This document shows positions 36,838-47,432 of a stretch of 64,000 nucleotides of DNA, one piece after another (within the stretch, counting starts at the first letter, position 1; every line of letters starts with the position of its first letter). The stretch is from contig NZ_CP044125.1 in assembly GCF_016864575.1 (NCBI RefSeq), positions 1 to 64,000 on the forward strand, read 5' to 3'. This stretch comes from Rhizobium sp. BG4 (lineage in GTDB: Bacteria; Pseudomonadota; Alphaproteobacteria; Rhizobiales; Rhizobiaceae). Below the pieces are notes generated by a model. That model made no database searches. It was not told the DNA's origin and worked only from the letters and a program-made list of their open reading frames with translations. The translations under genes and the position numbers were made by a program.

Positions 36838-37701
36838 TCAAATCGCAATCTTTTCCGCAACGTCGAAAAAGGCTTCCCGAATATTCTGCGACACGCTTCC
36901 GGGATGGCCATTGGCGATCGTCTGTCCATCGATGGAAACCACGGGAAAACAAATGCTTGTCGCCGCCGTGATGAAAACCTCGCGTGCAGCCAGCATTTCG
37001 GCAACGGTGAACTTACGTTCCGCGACCTTGAGGCCCAGTTTGGCGCCGACATCGAGCAAGGTGGTGCGGGTAATCCCTTTGAGGATGCCATGCTCTGCCG
37101 GACGGGTGACGAGCGTGCCGTCGGCATCGACGAACCAGACATTGGTTGCGGCACCCTCGGTAACGAAGCCGTCGCGGTCGACATAGATCGCTTCCTGGGC
37201 CCCGGCTTCCTTCGCCTGCTGGCGGGCCATGACGTTCGGCAGCAAACCGACGGTCTTGATATCGACGCGGTCCCAGCGGTTGTCGGACACGGTCACCGCC
37301 TTGATGCCATTGGCATTCTTCTTCGCAATAACCGATGCATCGGTGCTTTTCGCGGTGATGACGATCGACGGCTTGGTGCCTTCGGCCGGGAACACATGGT
37401 CACGGCGCGCGACGCCGCGGGTGACCTGCATGTAGAACAGGCCGTTCTTCACCTTGTTGCGCCGAACCGTCTCGCGAATCACATGCACCATCGCTGCCCG
37501 GCTCATCGGCGCGGCGATGCGCAGCTCGCTCAGCGAGCGGTGCAGGCGGTCGAGGTGACGGGTGATATCGACGATATAGCCGTGGCGGATTTCGCAGACC
37601 TCATAGACGCCATCAGCAAACTGATAGCCGCGGTCCTCGATATGAACGGCTGCTTCGGAATGCGTGACATACTGGCCGTTGACGTAGGAAATTCTGGGCA
37701 T
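36838..37701 (-). CDS. D-amino acid aminotransferase (class IV PLP enzyme)
   Basis: This 287-residue PLP enzyme resembles D-alanine aminotransferase. N-terminal text is YVNGQYVTHSEAAVHIEDRG and YQFADGVYEVCEI. The PLP lysine lies in WDRVDIKTVGLLPNVMARQQ, the family form DIKxxxLLPNV, and EGAATNVWFVD and GITRTTLLDVG contact the cofactor. It could make D-glutamate or D-alanine for the cell wall; branched-chain transamination is less likely given the DIK motif. It stands between ntrX and hfq on the same strand. Confidence 0.87.
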   Translation of the reverse strand: MPRISYVNGQYVTHSEAAVHIEDRGYQFADGVYEVCEIRHGYIVDITRHLDRLHRSLSELRIAAPMSRAAMVHVIRETVRRNKVKNGLFYMQVTRGVARRDHVFPAEGTKPSIVITAKSTDASVIAKKNANGIKAVTVSDNRWDRVDIKTVGLLPNVMARQQAKEAGAQEAIYVDRDGFVTEGAATNVWFVDADGTLVTRPAEHGILKGITRTTLLDVGAKLGLKVAERKFTVAEMLAAREVFITAATSICFPVVSIDGQTIANGHPGSVSQNIREAFFDVAEKIAI

Positions 37702-37732
37702 GGGAAACCTGATGCTGGGGCAATGACATGAA

Positions 37733-37753
37733 CCGGCGCAGGATCTGCGCCGG
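37733..37753 (-). terminator. Hairpin after ntrX, possible terminator
   Basis: A perfect 8-bp stem (CCGGCGCA at 37733-37740, TGCGCCGG at 37746-37753) with a five-base loop lies just past the ntrX stop. On the minus strand only TT follows, so it is a weak intrinsic terminator at best. Confidence 0.5.
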
Positions 37754-37760
37754 CAAAAGC

Positions 37761-39124
37761 TTAGACGCCGAGCGACTTCAGCTTGCGGTGAAGCGCCGAG
37801 CGCTCCATGCCGACGAACTCGGCGGTGCGCGAGATATTGCCGCCGAAGCGGTTGATCTGGGCGATCAGATAATCCTTCTCGAACATCTCGCGCGCTTCAC
37901 GCAGCGGCAGCGTCATGATGTGATAGTCGTTCTTGGCCGAGACCTTCGGCAGCATGTCGCCGAGGTCGGTCGGCAGCATGTCGGCGGTGATCGGCGCGTC
38001 CGGACCGTCGGAACGGGCAAGGATCATCAGACGCTCGATGTTGTTGCGGAGCTGGCGGATATTGCCCGGCCAGTCATGGGCCTGCAGAACCGCCATCGCG
38101 TCATCGCCGATGCGGCGCAAGCGAATGCCGGCCTGTTCGGAAATCTGACGCATCAGCTGATCGACGAGGAACGGAATGTCCTCGCGGCGCTCGGCCAGTG
38201 CCGGAACCCGGACCGGCACGACGGCCAGACGATGATAAAGGTCTTCGCGGAACCAGCCTTCGGCAATGCGGCTTTCGAGATTGTAGGCGGTCGAGGAGAT
38301 GATGCGGACATCGACCTTCACGCGCTTGGAGCCGCCGACGCGCTCGAACTGCTGGTCGACGAGCACACGAAGGATCTTGTTCTGCGTCTCGCGCGGCATT
38401 TCGCCGACTTCGTCGAGATAGAGAATGCCGCGATGGGCCTCTTCCAGCGCGCCGATCTTGCGGGCCTGGCCGGGCGAACCCTCGGTGCCGAAGAGCGCGA
38501 TTTCCATCCGGTCGGGGTGATGTTGGCGGCATTCAGCGCCACGAATGGACCATTGGCGCGCGTCGACTTCTTGTGAATCATCCGCGCCACCAGCTCCTTG
38601 CCGGAACCGGATGCGCCGAAGATCATGATGCGGCTGTTGGTCGGCGAGACCTTCTCGATCGTCTGGCGCAGCTGCGAGACGGCAACCGAGGTGCCGATCA
38701 GCTCGACGGCGTCGCCCGCCCGCTTCTTGAGCTCGGAGACTTCGCGCTTCAGCTTGGAATTTTCGAGCGCGCGCTCGGCGATCAGGATCAGGCGGTCAGC
38801 CTTGAAGGGCTTCTCGATGAAATCGAAAGCGCCGCGCTTGATGGCGGAAACGGCCGTTTCGATATTGCCATGACCCGAGATCATCACCACCGGAATATCG
38901 GGATGGCGCGTCTTGATCTCGTCGAGCAGCGACAGCCCGTCGAGCTTGCTGCCCTGCATCCAGATGTCGAGGAAGATCAGCCGCGGGGCGCGATCGGAAA
39001 TCGCTGCCAGCGCACTATCGCTATCGTGAGCGGTGCGGGTTTCGTGGCCCTCGTCGGACAGTATCCCGGACACGATCTCGCGAATGTCATGCTCATCGTC
39101 GACGACGAGAATATCAGAGGCCAT
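37761..39124 (-). CDS. ntrX: Response regulator NtrX, one frame break
   Basis: NtrX is the partner of NtrY and is linked to nitrogen, redox and envelope control. It is about 454 residues after repair: a receiver (ILVVDDEHDIREIVSGIL, phospho-Asp in LIFLDIWMQGSKLDG), an AAA+ domain (Walker A GASGSGKEL, Walker B GILYLDEVGEM) and a Fis-type helix-turn-helix (NISRTAEFVGMERSALHRKL). The GAFTGA loop for sigma-54 contact is absent; the matching place reads TEGSPGQARKIGAL. The frame breaks near 38515, where a C run is one base short (expected ITPDRMEIALFG). The start overlaps ntrY by 11 bases. Confidence 0.9.
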
Positions 39125-41384
39125 AAACGCTTTCCTTGTCGCTTTCGGCAGGGGCGGAGGATGCCGGCTCGAGACGCGGCAGATGCACGCGGATCATGGC
39201 TCCTCTTCCCTGGTCAAATTCTGCGGGCGCATCATGCAGCTCAAGCTGCCCGCCATGCTCTTCAATGATTTTCTTGACGATGGCGAGGCCCAGGCCTGTG
39301 CCCTTCTCCCGCATCGTCATGTAAGGCTCTAGAATGCTGTGCCGGTTTTCCACCGGCAGACCGCGGCCGTTATCGATGACATCGACGGTGAAGCGGTCAC
39401 GGCCTTCGTCCATAGCTGCCCGCACCAGCACCTTACGCTCGTCGCGTTCTTCGCTCGGTACGGCTTCGATCGCCTCGACGGCGTTCTTGATCAGGTTGCC
39501 GAAGGCCTGACCCAGCATGCGGCTGTCGAACATGCCTTCAAGCGGCCGTTCGCCGAGCTCCTGCAGGAAGCTGACATGGGTGTTGCCCATCTCGCGCAGG
39601 AACATTGCGTCGCGCAGGATGTCGCGCAGATCGCTCGGTTCCTTGGTCGGCTTCGGCATGCGGGCGAAAGCCGAGAATTCGTCCACCATGCGGCCGATAT
39701 CGCCGACCTGACGGATGATCGTGTCCGTGCACTGGTCGAAGACGGTCTTGTCGTCCTGATTGATCTGCTTGCCGTAGCGGCGCTGGATGCGCTCGGCCGA
39801 CAGCTGGATCGGCGTCAGCGGGTTCTTGATCTCGTGGGCGATGCGGCGGGCAACGTCGCCCCAGGCGGTCGAACGCTGGGCAATGACGAGATCGGTGATG
39901 TCGTCGAGGGTGATGACGTAGGATTCGCCACTCTCCCTCACCTCTTCACGCGTCACCTGGACGCTGAGCGTACGGACCGTGCCGCCGCGCACCAGAGCGA
40001 TCTGCTTGCGGAAATCGCCGCGGTAGCGCTGTGCGGCCTCGGTGAGGACCTGATCGACCTCGGGGGCGATATCGGAAAGCTGCTTGCCAAGCATATCGGG
40101 CGCTTCGAGCGCCATCAGCGTCTCGGCCGAGCTGTTGACGATGGTGATGCGGCGGTCGCTCTCGACGCCGATGACGGCAGCGGTAACGCCCGACAGCACG
40201 GCCTCGATGAAACGGCGGCGGTCGTCCACCTCGTCCTTCGCCTCGAGGATTTCGTCACGCTGGGTGCGGATTTCCGAGATCATCTTATTGAAGGTGCGCG
40301 ACAGGTTGGCGACGTCGCCATCGACGGCGTGAACTGGGACGACGATATCCATATTGCCGGATGCAACGCTATCGGCAGCCGTGATCAGCAGCCGGATCGG
40401 GCGGACGATACGGTCGGCAACGGCAATCGCGGTCCAGATGGCGGCGAGCAGAACGATCAGCGCGAAACCGATATAGAGAACCGCAAAGGCGATCTGCAGT
40501 GAGACGCGCCCCGCCTCCATCGACTGATATTCGCTGGCATTTTCCTGCATCAGGCGCATCGCGCCCATGACCTTCGGATCGACGGCACGCACCGTGTAGA
40601 GGAATGCGTCAGGAATGGATTCGAGCTTGATGATGGCGCCGACGAGGTTGGTGACACCCGGAGGAATCAGCGTCGGCTGTCCGGCGGCGGCCTTGGTCAG
40701 CGCATCCTGCGGAATGGCCGGCAGCGGCTTCTCGGTCTTGATATCCGCCTGCGTGATCACCGCGCCGTTGCTTTCGACCAGGAAGGCGCCGAGCAGGCCG
40801 CGTCCTCGCGCCTGACGGGTCATCAGATCGGCGAAGCCGGTACGGTCGAGATTATAGAGCGTGCGGTTGCGCTCCAGGTCGTTCGCCATCGAGACCGTCT
40901 GGCCCTGAAGATAGCTGGCATTCTCCATCATGTAGGCCTGGCCGACATTGCGCGACGAGCTGACGATCGACTGGGTGCGCAGCGAGAACCACCGGTCGAG
41001 ACCAGCGTTCAGCGTGATACTCGCAAAGAGGGCGACGAGGATCGCCGGGGTGATCGCCACCAGCGAGAAAAGCACGACGATGCGGATGTGAAGCCGCGCT
41101 GCGGCCCTTCCACGGGTTCGTGCCTTCATCAGTCGCGCAACCTCACGGCCGATCAGCGCCATCAGGCCAAGGACGAAGAAGGAATTGACGACGACGGAGG
41201 TGATGACGACGCGCGAGGTCGGCTCGATCGGCGTGAAGCCGAGCAGCACGAAGAGCGTTGCGGTGGCGCAGAGCAGCGCACCACCCGCCAGCATGAGGCC
41301 TGGCAATGCGAAAAGCGCGCGACGATCGGTAACGATCGCAACTCCCTCTTCACCCGCCGCAGGCGATGCCGCATCCTGCTTCAT
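39114..41384 (-). CDS. ntrY: Membrane sensor histidine kinase NtrY
   Basis: NtrY is the membrane sensor kinase for NtrX. The 756-residue protein from the ATG at 41384 (AGGAG nine bases upstream) has three or four N-terminal membrane segments and a periplasmic loop with a dCACHE-like part. Then come a HAMP domain (IADRIVRPIRLLITAADSVA), a PAS domain (about residues 375 to 490), the H-box [20 protein letters not shown] and the ATPase motifs NLIKNAVEAIE, DNGRGLP and GTGLGLAIVKKI. All residues needed for kinase function are present. Confidence 0.94.
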   Translation of the reverse strand: MKQDAASPAAGEEGVAIVTDRRALFALPGLMLAGGALLCATATLFVLLGFTPIEPTSRVVITSVVVNSFFVLGLMALIGREVARLMKARTRGRAAARLHIRIVVLFSLVAITPAILVALFASITLNAGLDRWFSLRTQSIVSSSRNVGQAYMMENASYLQGQTVSMANDLERNRTLYNLDRTGFADLMTRQARGRGLLGAFLVESNGAVITQADIKTEKPLPAIPQDALTKAAAGQPTLIPPGVTNLVGAIIKLESIPDAFLYTVRAVDPKVMGAMRLMQENASEYQSMEAGRVSLQIAFAVLYIGFALIVLLAAIWTAIAVADRIVRPIRLLITAADSVASGNMDIVVPVHAVDGDVANLSRTFNKMISEIRTQRDEILEAKDEVDDRRRFIEAVLSGVTAAVIGVESDRRITIVNSSAETLMALEAPDMLGKQLSDIAPEVDQVLTEAAQRYRGDFRKQIALVRGGTVRTLSVQVTREEVRESGESYVITLDDITDLVIAQRSTAWGDVARRIAHEIKNPLTPIQLSAERIQRRYGKQINQDDKTVFDQCTDTIIRQVGDIGRMVDEFSAFARMPKPTKEPSDLRDILRDAMFLREMGNTHVSFLQELGERPLEGMFDSRMLGQAFGNLIKNAVEAIEAVPSEERDERKVLVRAAMDEGRDRFTVDVIDNGRGLPVENRHSILEPYMTMREKGTGLGLAIVKKIIEEHGGQLELHDAPAEFDQGRGAMIRVHLPRLEPASSAPAESDKESVYGL

Positions 41385-41539
41385 CAGGTCATTCTCCTGG
41401 CAGCAAATCGCCGCCACGCCACATCTGCAACCAACGGACCGGAAATCGAAAGCGTTCGCTCAATCCCTGAATGAAGAGATCAGCGGCACAGACCATCTGT
41501 TATGGTTACGATTGTCCAAACCCCATGCGTGACCTTTAA

Positions 41540-41569
41540 GCAACGCATTGTGGCGAAAATGCAACGCAT
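41540..41569 (-). repeat. Phased direct repeat upstream of ntrYX
   Basis: GCAACGCAT occurs at 41540-41548 and again at 41561-41569, exactly 21 bases apart (two helical turns). Between and beside them TGTGGCG (41549-41555) and CGCCACA (41572-41578) form an inverted repeat. The block fills the start of the 197-base gap between ntrC and ntrY and may be a regulator site or part of an ntrC 3' structure. Confidence 0.4.
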
Positions 41570-41581
41570 CCCGCCACATTG

Positions 41582-43033
41582 TCAAGCTGTGCGGGAGCTC
41601 CGGTAGACCGAAACGCCGAGCTCACGGATCTTCTTGCGCAGCGTATTGCGGTTCAGACCGAGAAGATCGGCCGCCTTGATCTGGTTGCCGCGGGTCGCTG
41701 TCAGCGCTGCCAGGATCAGCGGATACTCCAGTTCCGTCAGAACACGGTCATAGAGGCCGGGCGGCGGCAGATTCTCGCCGAAGCTGGCGAAATAGGTGCG
41801 CATATTCTCTTCGACGGCCTGGGCGATGGTCATCGAACCCGAGCGGATCGGGCCCTTGTCGATCGGGCTATCAGGCACGTCGGAGCGCAGCTCGCTCTCG
41901 ATGATTTCGCGGGTGATCACATCCTGTGGATAAAGTGCCATCAGGCGGCGGATCAGGTTCTCGAGCTCGCGAACGTTACCCGGCCAGGCATAGGCCTTCA
42001 TCAGCTCCAGCGCTTCCTGGTCGAATCGCTTGGTGCCGAGACCTTCCTTTTCCGCCTGCTGGATGAAGTGACGGACGAGGTCGGGAATATCCTCCGCGCG
42101 GTCACGCAGCGGCGGCAGGCGCAGCGGCACGACGTTGAGGCGGTAATAGAGGTCCTCGCGGAACAGGCCCTGATTGATCGCCTGCTTCAGGTCCTTGTTG
42201 GTGGCGGCGACGATGCGCACGTCGGTGCGGATCGGCGTGCGGCCGCCGACGGTGGTGTATTCGCCCTGCTGCAGGACGCGGAGAAGACGAGTCTGCGCAT
42301 CCATCGGCATATCGCCGATTTCGTCGAGGAAGAGCGTGCCGCCCTCGGCCTGTTCGAAACGGCCGGTCGAGCGGTTCTGCGCGCCGGTGAAGGCGCCCTT
42401 CTCGTGACCGAAGAGCTCGGACTCGATGAGATCGCGCGGGATGGCGGCCATGTTGATGGCGACGAAGGGACCGTTGCGGCGCTTGCCGTAATCGTGCAGC
42501 GCGCGGGCGACGAGTTCCTTGCCGGTACCGGACTCACCGGTGATCATCAGCGTCAGGTCGGTCTGCATCAGGCGCGCCAGCACGCGGTAGATTTCCTGCA
42601 TCGCGGCGGAGCGGCCGACCAGCGGCATACCGTCCTGCATATCCTCGTCGAGCTTGGCGGGCTTCTTTTTCGGCTCGGCCAGCGCCCGGCCGATGATGCC
42701 GATCAGCTCCGTCAGATCGAAGGGCTTCGGCAGGTAATCGTAGGCGCCCTTCTCGGATGCCTTGATCGCCGTCATGAAGGTGTTCTGCGCACTCATGACC
42801 AGCACCGGCAGATCCGGCCGCGCCTTCTTGATGCGCGGCAGCAGATCGAAGGCGTTCTCGTCGGGCATGATGACGTCGGTCACCACAAGATCGCCCTCGC
42901 CCGCCGAAACCCAGCGCCAGAGCGTGGCGGCGTTCGAGGTGATGCGGACATCGTAGCCTGCGCGGCTGAGCGCCTGATTGAGCACCGTACGAATTGCCGC
43001 ATCGTCATCTGCGACGAGAATCGTTGCTGTCAT
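41582..43033 (-). CDS. ntrC: Nitrogen regulation response regulator NtrC
   Basis: NtrC activates sigma-54 promoters of nitrogen assimilation genes. The 483-residue protein has a receiver ([20 protein letters not shown], phospho-Asp in [16 protein letters not shown]) and an AAA+ domain with Walker [10 protein letters not shown], the sigma-54 loop GAFTGA in [19 protein letters not shown], and Walker [13 protein letters not shown]. The Fis-type DNA-binding end is [20 protein letters not shown]. The start overlaps ntrB by four bases. Confidence 0.96.
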   Translation of the reverse strand: MTATILVADDDAAIRTVLNQALSRAGYDVRITSNAATLWRWVSAGEGDLVVTDVIMPDENAFDLLPRIKKARPDLPVLVMSAQNTFMTAIKASEKGAYDYLPKPFDLTELIGIIGRALAEPKKKPAKLDEDMQDGMPLVGRSAAMQEIYRVLARLMQTDLTLMITGESGTGKELVARALHDYGKRRNGPFVAINMAAIPRDLIESELFGHEKGAFTGAQNRSTGRFEQAEGGTLFLDEIGDMPMDAQTRLLRVLQQGEYTTVGGRTPIRTDVRIVAATNKDLKQAINQGLFREDLYYRLNVVPLRLPPLRDRAEDIPDLVRHFIQQAEKEGLGTKRFDQEALELMKAYAWPGNVRELENLIRRLMALYPQDVITREIIESELRSDVPDSPIDKGPIRSGSMTIAQAVEENMRTYFASFGENLPPPGLYDRVLTELEYPLILAALTATRGNQIKAADLLGLNRNTLRKKIRELGVSVYRSSRTA

Positions 43034-44175
43034 CGAGAAGTTCCTGTGGGGTTTGCAATTGCCGCGTCATCGGAAGAGGCATCCTTGGATGCCGGCATCA
43101 GGACACGGAAGGTGGTCTTGTTGTTCTGGCTGTCGCATTCGATGATGCCACCATGGTCGCCGATGATCTTGGCGACCAGAGCAAGGCCAAGGCCGCTGCC
43201 ATTGGTCTTGGTGGTGATGAAGGGATCGAAGAGATGCGGCAGCAGGTCGGAGGGCACGCCCGGACCATTGTCCTGCACGCAGAACTCCAGCGGCAGCGAG
43301 ATTTTTTCGCGGGTGCCGGCGACGGAGAGGCGGATGCCGGGACGATAGGCGGTCGTCAGCAGGATCTCGCCGTCCTGCCGTTCACCGACAGCCTCGGCGG
43401 CGTTCTTCACCAGATTGAGGAAGACCTGCACCAGCTGGTCGCGATTGGCATAAACGGCCGGCAGCGACGGATCGTAATTCTCGGTGATGCGGATCTGGCG
43501 GGCAAATCCTGCCTTGGCCACGGCCTTCACATGATCGAGGACCGAATGGATGTTGACCGGAACGCGATCGACGGGGCGCTCGTCGGAGAAGACTTCCATA
43601 CGGTCGACAAGCGAGACGATGCGGTCGGTCTCGTCGCAGATCAGCCGGGTCAGCGCCCGGTCCTCATCGACGGCCGATTGTTCCAGCAGCTGTGCCGCGC
43701 CGCGGATGCCGGAGAGCGGGTTTTTGATTTCATGCGCCAGCATCGAGGCCAGCCCGGTGACGGAGCGCGCCGCGGCGCGATGGGTCAGCTGACGATCGAT
43801 CTTGTCGGCCATCGAACGTTCCTGGAAGACGACGACGACGGAGCCCGGGGCACTGATGACAGGGGCGACATAGAGATCGACCAGTTTGTCCTGGCCAAGC
43901 CGCGGCGAGCTCAGATCGACGCGATACTCGTTGACCGGAGCGCGACGCTCTCGGACCTGATCGATCAGCGCCAGCAGCGGGCTGCCGAAAGGAATGAAGG
44001 TCGAGATCCTGTAGCGCGCCAGATGCGAGGCACTGGCGCCGAAGAAGGCTTCGGCCTCCCAATTGGCGAAGGCGACGAGCCCCTGCTCATCCACCATGAT
44101 GACGGGGTTCTGGATGGCGTTCAGCACTGCCATCGCTACGCCACTCGTCTGATCGGCCTGCGTCTTGTCCGTCAT
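43030..44175 (-). CDS. ntrB: Nitrogen regulation sensor kinase NtrB
   Basis: NtrB is the cytosolic kinase and phosphatase that sets NtrC phosphorylation under PII control. The 381-residue protein has an N-terminal PAS domain ([20 protein letters not shown]), the H-box [20 protein letters not shown], and the ATPase motifs [17 protein letters not shown] and [12 protein letters not shown]. No membrane segment is present. GGAGG four bases before the ATG at 44175 fixes the start, which overlaps the repaired end of dusB by four bases. Confidence 0.95.
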   Translation of the reverse strand: MTDKTQADQTSGVAMAVLNAIQNPVIMVDEQGLVAFANWEAEAFFGASASHLARYRISTFIPFGSPLLALIDQVRERRAPVNEYRVDLSSPRLGQDKLVDLYVAPVISAPGSVVVVFQERSMADKIDRQLTHRAAARSVTGLASMLAHEIKNPLSGIRGAAQLLEQSAVDEDRALTRLICDETDRIVSLVDRMEVFSDERPVDRVPVNIHSVLDHVKAVAKAGFARQIRITENYDPSLPAVYANRDQLVQVFLNLVKNAAEAVGERQDGEILLTTAYRPGIRLSVAGTREKISLPLEFCVQDNGPGVPSDLLPHLFDPFITTKTNGSGLGLALVAKIIGDHGGIIECDSQNNKTTFRVLMPASKDASSDDAAIANPTGTSR

Positions 44176-45193
44176 GCCGCCTCCCGGCTCTGAACTGCCT
44201 CTGCACCTGCAGAGAGCGCATCGTGAAGCCGCCGCTCCACCTCCAGCGGCTGGTTCGAAGTCATGATCGCCGCCCTGTCTTCCCGGAAAGGCCTGGGGCG
44301 TATCGTTCGAGATACCAGCCGAGATGCTTGCGGGAGTGGCGGATGGCGACATGCTCGCCGTAGAATTCCAGCATCATCCGGTAGTGCTCGACCGCAATAT
44401 CGGCGATCTCCGCGCTTTCCGGACCGGCAGCACCGGCCAGCACACCGGCATGCCACGGACGGCCCTGGCAGCCGCGGCCGATCATCACCGCATCGGCGCC
44501 CGAGCGGCGGAGAATTTCTTGGGCATCTTCGGGCGTGTTGACATCGCCGTTGGCGATCAGCGGCACCGAGACGACATCGCTGACGGCGCGGATCGCGTCC
44601 CAATCCGCCTTGCCCTCGTAGAACTGCATGCGCGTTCGGCCATGGATGGTGATCAGCTGGATGCCTGCCTCCTCGGCACGCTTGGCGATATCAGGGGCGT
44701 TCAGCGAATTCTCGTCCCAGCCGAGGCGCATCTTCAGCGTGACAGGGATATCGACAGCCTTCACGGTCGCCTCGATCAGCGTCAGGGCGTGATCGGGATC
44801 GCGCATCAGCGCCGAGCCGGAATAGCCGCCGATCACCTTCTTGGCCGGGCAGCCCATGTTGATGTCGATGATATCGGCGCCTGCATCGGCGGCGACCTTG
44901 GCCGCCTCGCCCATCCAATAGGCTTCGCGCCCGGCAAGCTGCACCATATGCGGCTTGAAGCCGGCAGCCTTCAGGCGCGACCAGGATTCGGCGGTGTTAT
45001 TGACCAGCTCGCGGCTCGCCACCATCTCGGTGACGACGAGGCCGGCGCCATAGCGCCAGGCCAGCTGCCGGAACGGCATATCCGTGACGCCGGACATCGG
45101 CGCCAGCGCGACGCGGTTGCGCACGGAGACGTTTCCGATCTGCAATGGCGCTGCTAGGTTCACTGGATGCAATTGATTATCTTTCAGGCACAC
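44172..45193 (-). CDS. dusB: tRNA-dihydrouridine synthase DusB (NifR3), one frame break
   Basis: DusB reduces uridines to dihydrouridine in tRNA with FMN. It is about 340 residues after repair. Conserved text includes [40 protein letters not shown] (catalytic Cys in MGCPAKK), LITIHGRTR and [16 protein letters not shown]. The frame breaks near 44283, where GGG before AAG should be GGGG. The tail then continues [20 protein letters not shown] and ends at 44172, overlapping ntrB by ATGA. The GTG at 45193 has no clear ribosome site; a GTG at 45163 ([10 protein letters not shown]) is an alternative. dusB-ntrB-ntrC is the classical alphaproteobacterial order. Confidence 0.92.
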
Positions 45194-45337
45194 AATATTG
45201 CTGCACTATTTTTAGCCATAGACGAATGGCTTGCCAAGAGGCTTTGGTTGGAATTGATATTTTTCGGGCAGATGCTGGAAAGCCGATGACCAAGGCTATA
45301 GAGCACTTACGTCGCTTTCTGCATATTTTAGGGATTT

Positions 45338-46558
45338 ATGCCGCAAATGCATTCGAAGCAACCACTATCGGCCGGGATCGTCGTCGTCGCCGCGGGGCGC
45401 GGCGAGCGTGCTGGTGCCTCCGTCGAAGGGCCGAAGCAGTATCGCATGGTCGGCGGCAAGCCGGTTATTGCCCATACGCTTGAAAACTTCATGACATGGG
45501 AGCACGCCGCCCATATCGTCGTGGTCATCCATCCCGACGACGAGGCGCTGTTCGACAAGGCGCTGCGCCATATCCTTTCGGCGACGCCGATCGAGGCGGT
45601 GCATGGCGGCGCGACGCGCCAGCAATCGGTGCTAGCCGGCCTGCGTCATCTCAAGAACAAGGGCATCAGCCACGTTCTCATTCACGATGCGGTGCGGCCG
45701 TTCTTCGACCATGTGCTGCTCGACCGCGTCGCCGATGCGCTGATTGCCGGAGCGCCCGCAGTCCTTCCGGCCACGCCCGTCGCCGACACGCTGAAACGCG
45801 CCGACAAGACGGGAACCGTGCTGGAGACCGTGTCGCGCGAGCATCTCTTTGCGGCGCAGACGCCGCAATCCTTCGCTTTCGACACCATTCTGGCCGCGCA
45901 TGAAGATGCGCATCAATCCGGCCGGAGCGATTTCACCGACGATGCCTCGATTGCCGAATGGGCGGGCATTCCCGTGACCATCGTTGAAGGAGCTGCCGAC
46001 AACATGAAGCTGACCGTGAAGCGCGATATCGCCCTTGCCGACAACCGCCTGTCGTCATCGGCCCTGCCCGACGTGCGCACCGGCAACGGCTATGACGTCC
46101 ACCAGCTGGAGCCCGGCGACGGCGTGACGCTCTGCGGCCTGTTCATTCCGCACGATCAGAAGCTGAAGGGACATTCGGATGCCGACGTGGCGCTGCATGC
46201 GCTGACCGATGCGCTGCTCGCCACCTGCGGCGCCGGCGATATCGGCGACCATTTTCCGCCATCCGACCCGCAGTGGAAAGGTGCCGCCTCGCGGATCTTC
46301 CTCGAGCATGCCGCCAAGATCGTGCGCGACTGCGGCGGGACGATCATGAATGCCGACGTCTCGCTGATTGCTGAAGCGCCGAAGGTCGGGCCGCATCGCG
46401 ACGAAATGCGCGCCAATATTGCCGAGTTCCTCGGCATTTCGATCGGCCGCTGCTCGGTGAAGGCGACGACCAACGAGACGATCGGCTTCGTCGGCCGCCG
46501 CGAGGGCATTGCCGCCATCGCCACCGCGACCGTCGTCTTCCGCGGCGCGAGGGATTGA
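45338..46558 (+). CDS. ispDF: Bifunctional IspD/IspF of the MEP isoprenoid pathway
   Basis: This 406-residue fusion performs two non-consecutive steps of isoprenoid synthesis: cytidylyl transfer to MEP and cyclisation to MEcPP. IspD (about residues 1 to 235) shows [20 protein letters not shown] and [11 protein letters not shown]. IspF (about 245 to 406) shows [20 protein letters not shown] with the metal His, [16 protein letters not shown] and [20 protein letters not shown]. The fusion is common in alphaproteobacteria. It is divergent from dusB and overlaps or abuts pncC. Confidence 0.95.
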   Translation: MPQMHSKQPLSAGIVVVAAGRGERAGASVEGPKQYRMVGGKPVIAHTLENFMTWEHAAHIVVVIHPDDEALFDKALRHILSATPIEAVHGGATRQQSVLAGLRHLKNKGISHVLIHDAVRPFFDHVLLDRVADALIAGAPAVLPATPVADTLKRADKTGTVLETVSREHLFAAQTPQSFAFDTILAAHEDAHQSGRSDFTDDASIAEWAGIPVTIVEGAADNMKLTVKRDIALADNRLSSSALPDVRTGNGYDVHQLEPGDGVTLCGLFIPHDQKLKGHSDADVALHALTDALLATCGAGDIGDHFPPSDPQWKGAASRIFLEHAAKIVRDCGGTIMNADVSLIAEAPKVGPHRDEMRANIAEFLGISIGRCSVKATTNETIGFVGRREGIAAIATATVVFRGARD

Positions 46559-46560
46559 CG

Positions 46561-47049
46561 ATGTTCACGGCCGAGATCCTGGCGCTTGCTGAAAAGATCA
46601 TCCGGGAATTCTCGGCAGAGGAGTTAATGGTCTCGACGGCGGAGAGCTGCACGGGCGGACTGATCGCCGGCGCCTTGACGGAAATCTCGGGATCCTCCGC
46701 CGTCGTCGACCGCGGCTTCGTCACCTATACGAACACGGCAAAGATGGAGATGCTCGGCGTCCAGGAGCAGACGCTTGCGCGCTTCGGCGCCGTATCCGAG
46801 GAAACCGCGCGGCAGATGGTGCATGGCGCCCTCTTCCGCTCGCGCGCTGCCTTTGCCGTGGCGGTGACCGGCATTGCCGGGCCTGGCGGCGGCTCGGCGG
46901 AAAAGCCTGTCGGCCTCGTCCATCTCGCAGCAAAGTCGCGGCAGGGTGCGCTCATGCATCACAAGATGCTCTATGGCGATATCGGTCGCGACAAGGTGCG
47001 GCTTGCGACCGTCAAGACGGCGCTGGAAATGCTGCTGGCGCTGAAGTAG
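46561..47049 (+). CDS. pncC: CinA C-terminal domain nicotinamide-nucleotide amidase
   Basis: This 162-residue protein is a stand-alone CinA C-domain that deamidates NMN to nicotinate mononucleotide. The catalytic text is VSTAESCTGGLIAGALTEIS (Ser and Lys-type site), then VTYTNTAKMEMLGVQ and AVAVTGIAGPGGGSAEKPVG. The ATG at 46561 lies two bases after the ispDF stop; a TTG at 46555 overlapping that stop is an alternative. Confidence 0.92.
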   Translation: MFTAEILALAEKIIREFSAEELMVSTAESCTGGLIAGALTEISGSSAVVDRGFVTYTNTAKMEMLGVQEQTLARFGAVSEETARQMVHGALFRSRAAFAVAVTGIAGPGGGSAEKPVGLVHLAAKSRQGALMHHKMLYGDIGRDKVRLATVKTALEMLLALK

Positions 47050-47123
47050 CATCCGGGAACAAAAGTCTTCTGCCACCGTTTCAGCCGCGTTGCCGGCCGC
47101 TGCCGGTTTTGAAGGATGTTCCC

Positions 47124-47429
47124 ATGCGATATTTGGCTGCCATCGGCGTTGCATTGAGCCTCGGCTGTATTTCTGCCGCGGAAGCACCGTCCAACTATCA
47201 GACCTATTCCGGCATCCGTGTCGATTCCGACCCGGTGCTGCTCGCCCGCTACGATCGAGCGCTGTCCTATTGCCAACCCGAAGCGATGTCTCATCGCGGC
47301 TCGCCGGATACGCACAGCATGATCTACAACGTGGCTCTGCGGAACTGCCTCTACCGGCGCAGTTTCGTGGATCGGGGCTACTACGCCTATCCGGCAAACC
47401 AGGTCTTCGACCACTTCCTGGACCGGTAG
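47124..47429 (+). CDS. Small secreted protein, unknown function
   Basis: This 101-residue protein has a signal peptide (MRYLAAIGVALSLGCISAAE). The mature part has Cys in SYCQPEAMSHRG and LRNCLYRRSF and ends ANQVFDHFLDR. AAGGA seven bases before the ATG at 47124 supports this start over a TTG at 47109. It is convergent with the COQ10-like gene, three bases apart. No function can be assigned. Confidence 0.7.
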   Translation: MRYLAAIGVALSLGCISAAEAPSNYQTYSGIRVDSDPVLLARYDRALSYCQPEAMSHRGSPDTHSMIYNVALRNCLYRRSFVDRGYYAYPANQVFDHFLDR

Positions 47430-47432
47430 GCG

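Noticed and set aside
41557..41585. TTGACA-N17-GCATTT as a promoter for ntrYX on the minus strand
   Set aside because: The -35 fits but the -10 is poor and the -35 overlaps the ntrC stop; I kept only the repeats as an observation.
41579..43348. A 589-codon open frame on the plus strand, antisense to ntrC and ntrB
   Set aside because: It is the mirror of strongly conserved ntrC and ntrB codons in GC-rich DNA and has no recognisable domain or ribosome site.
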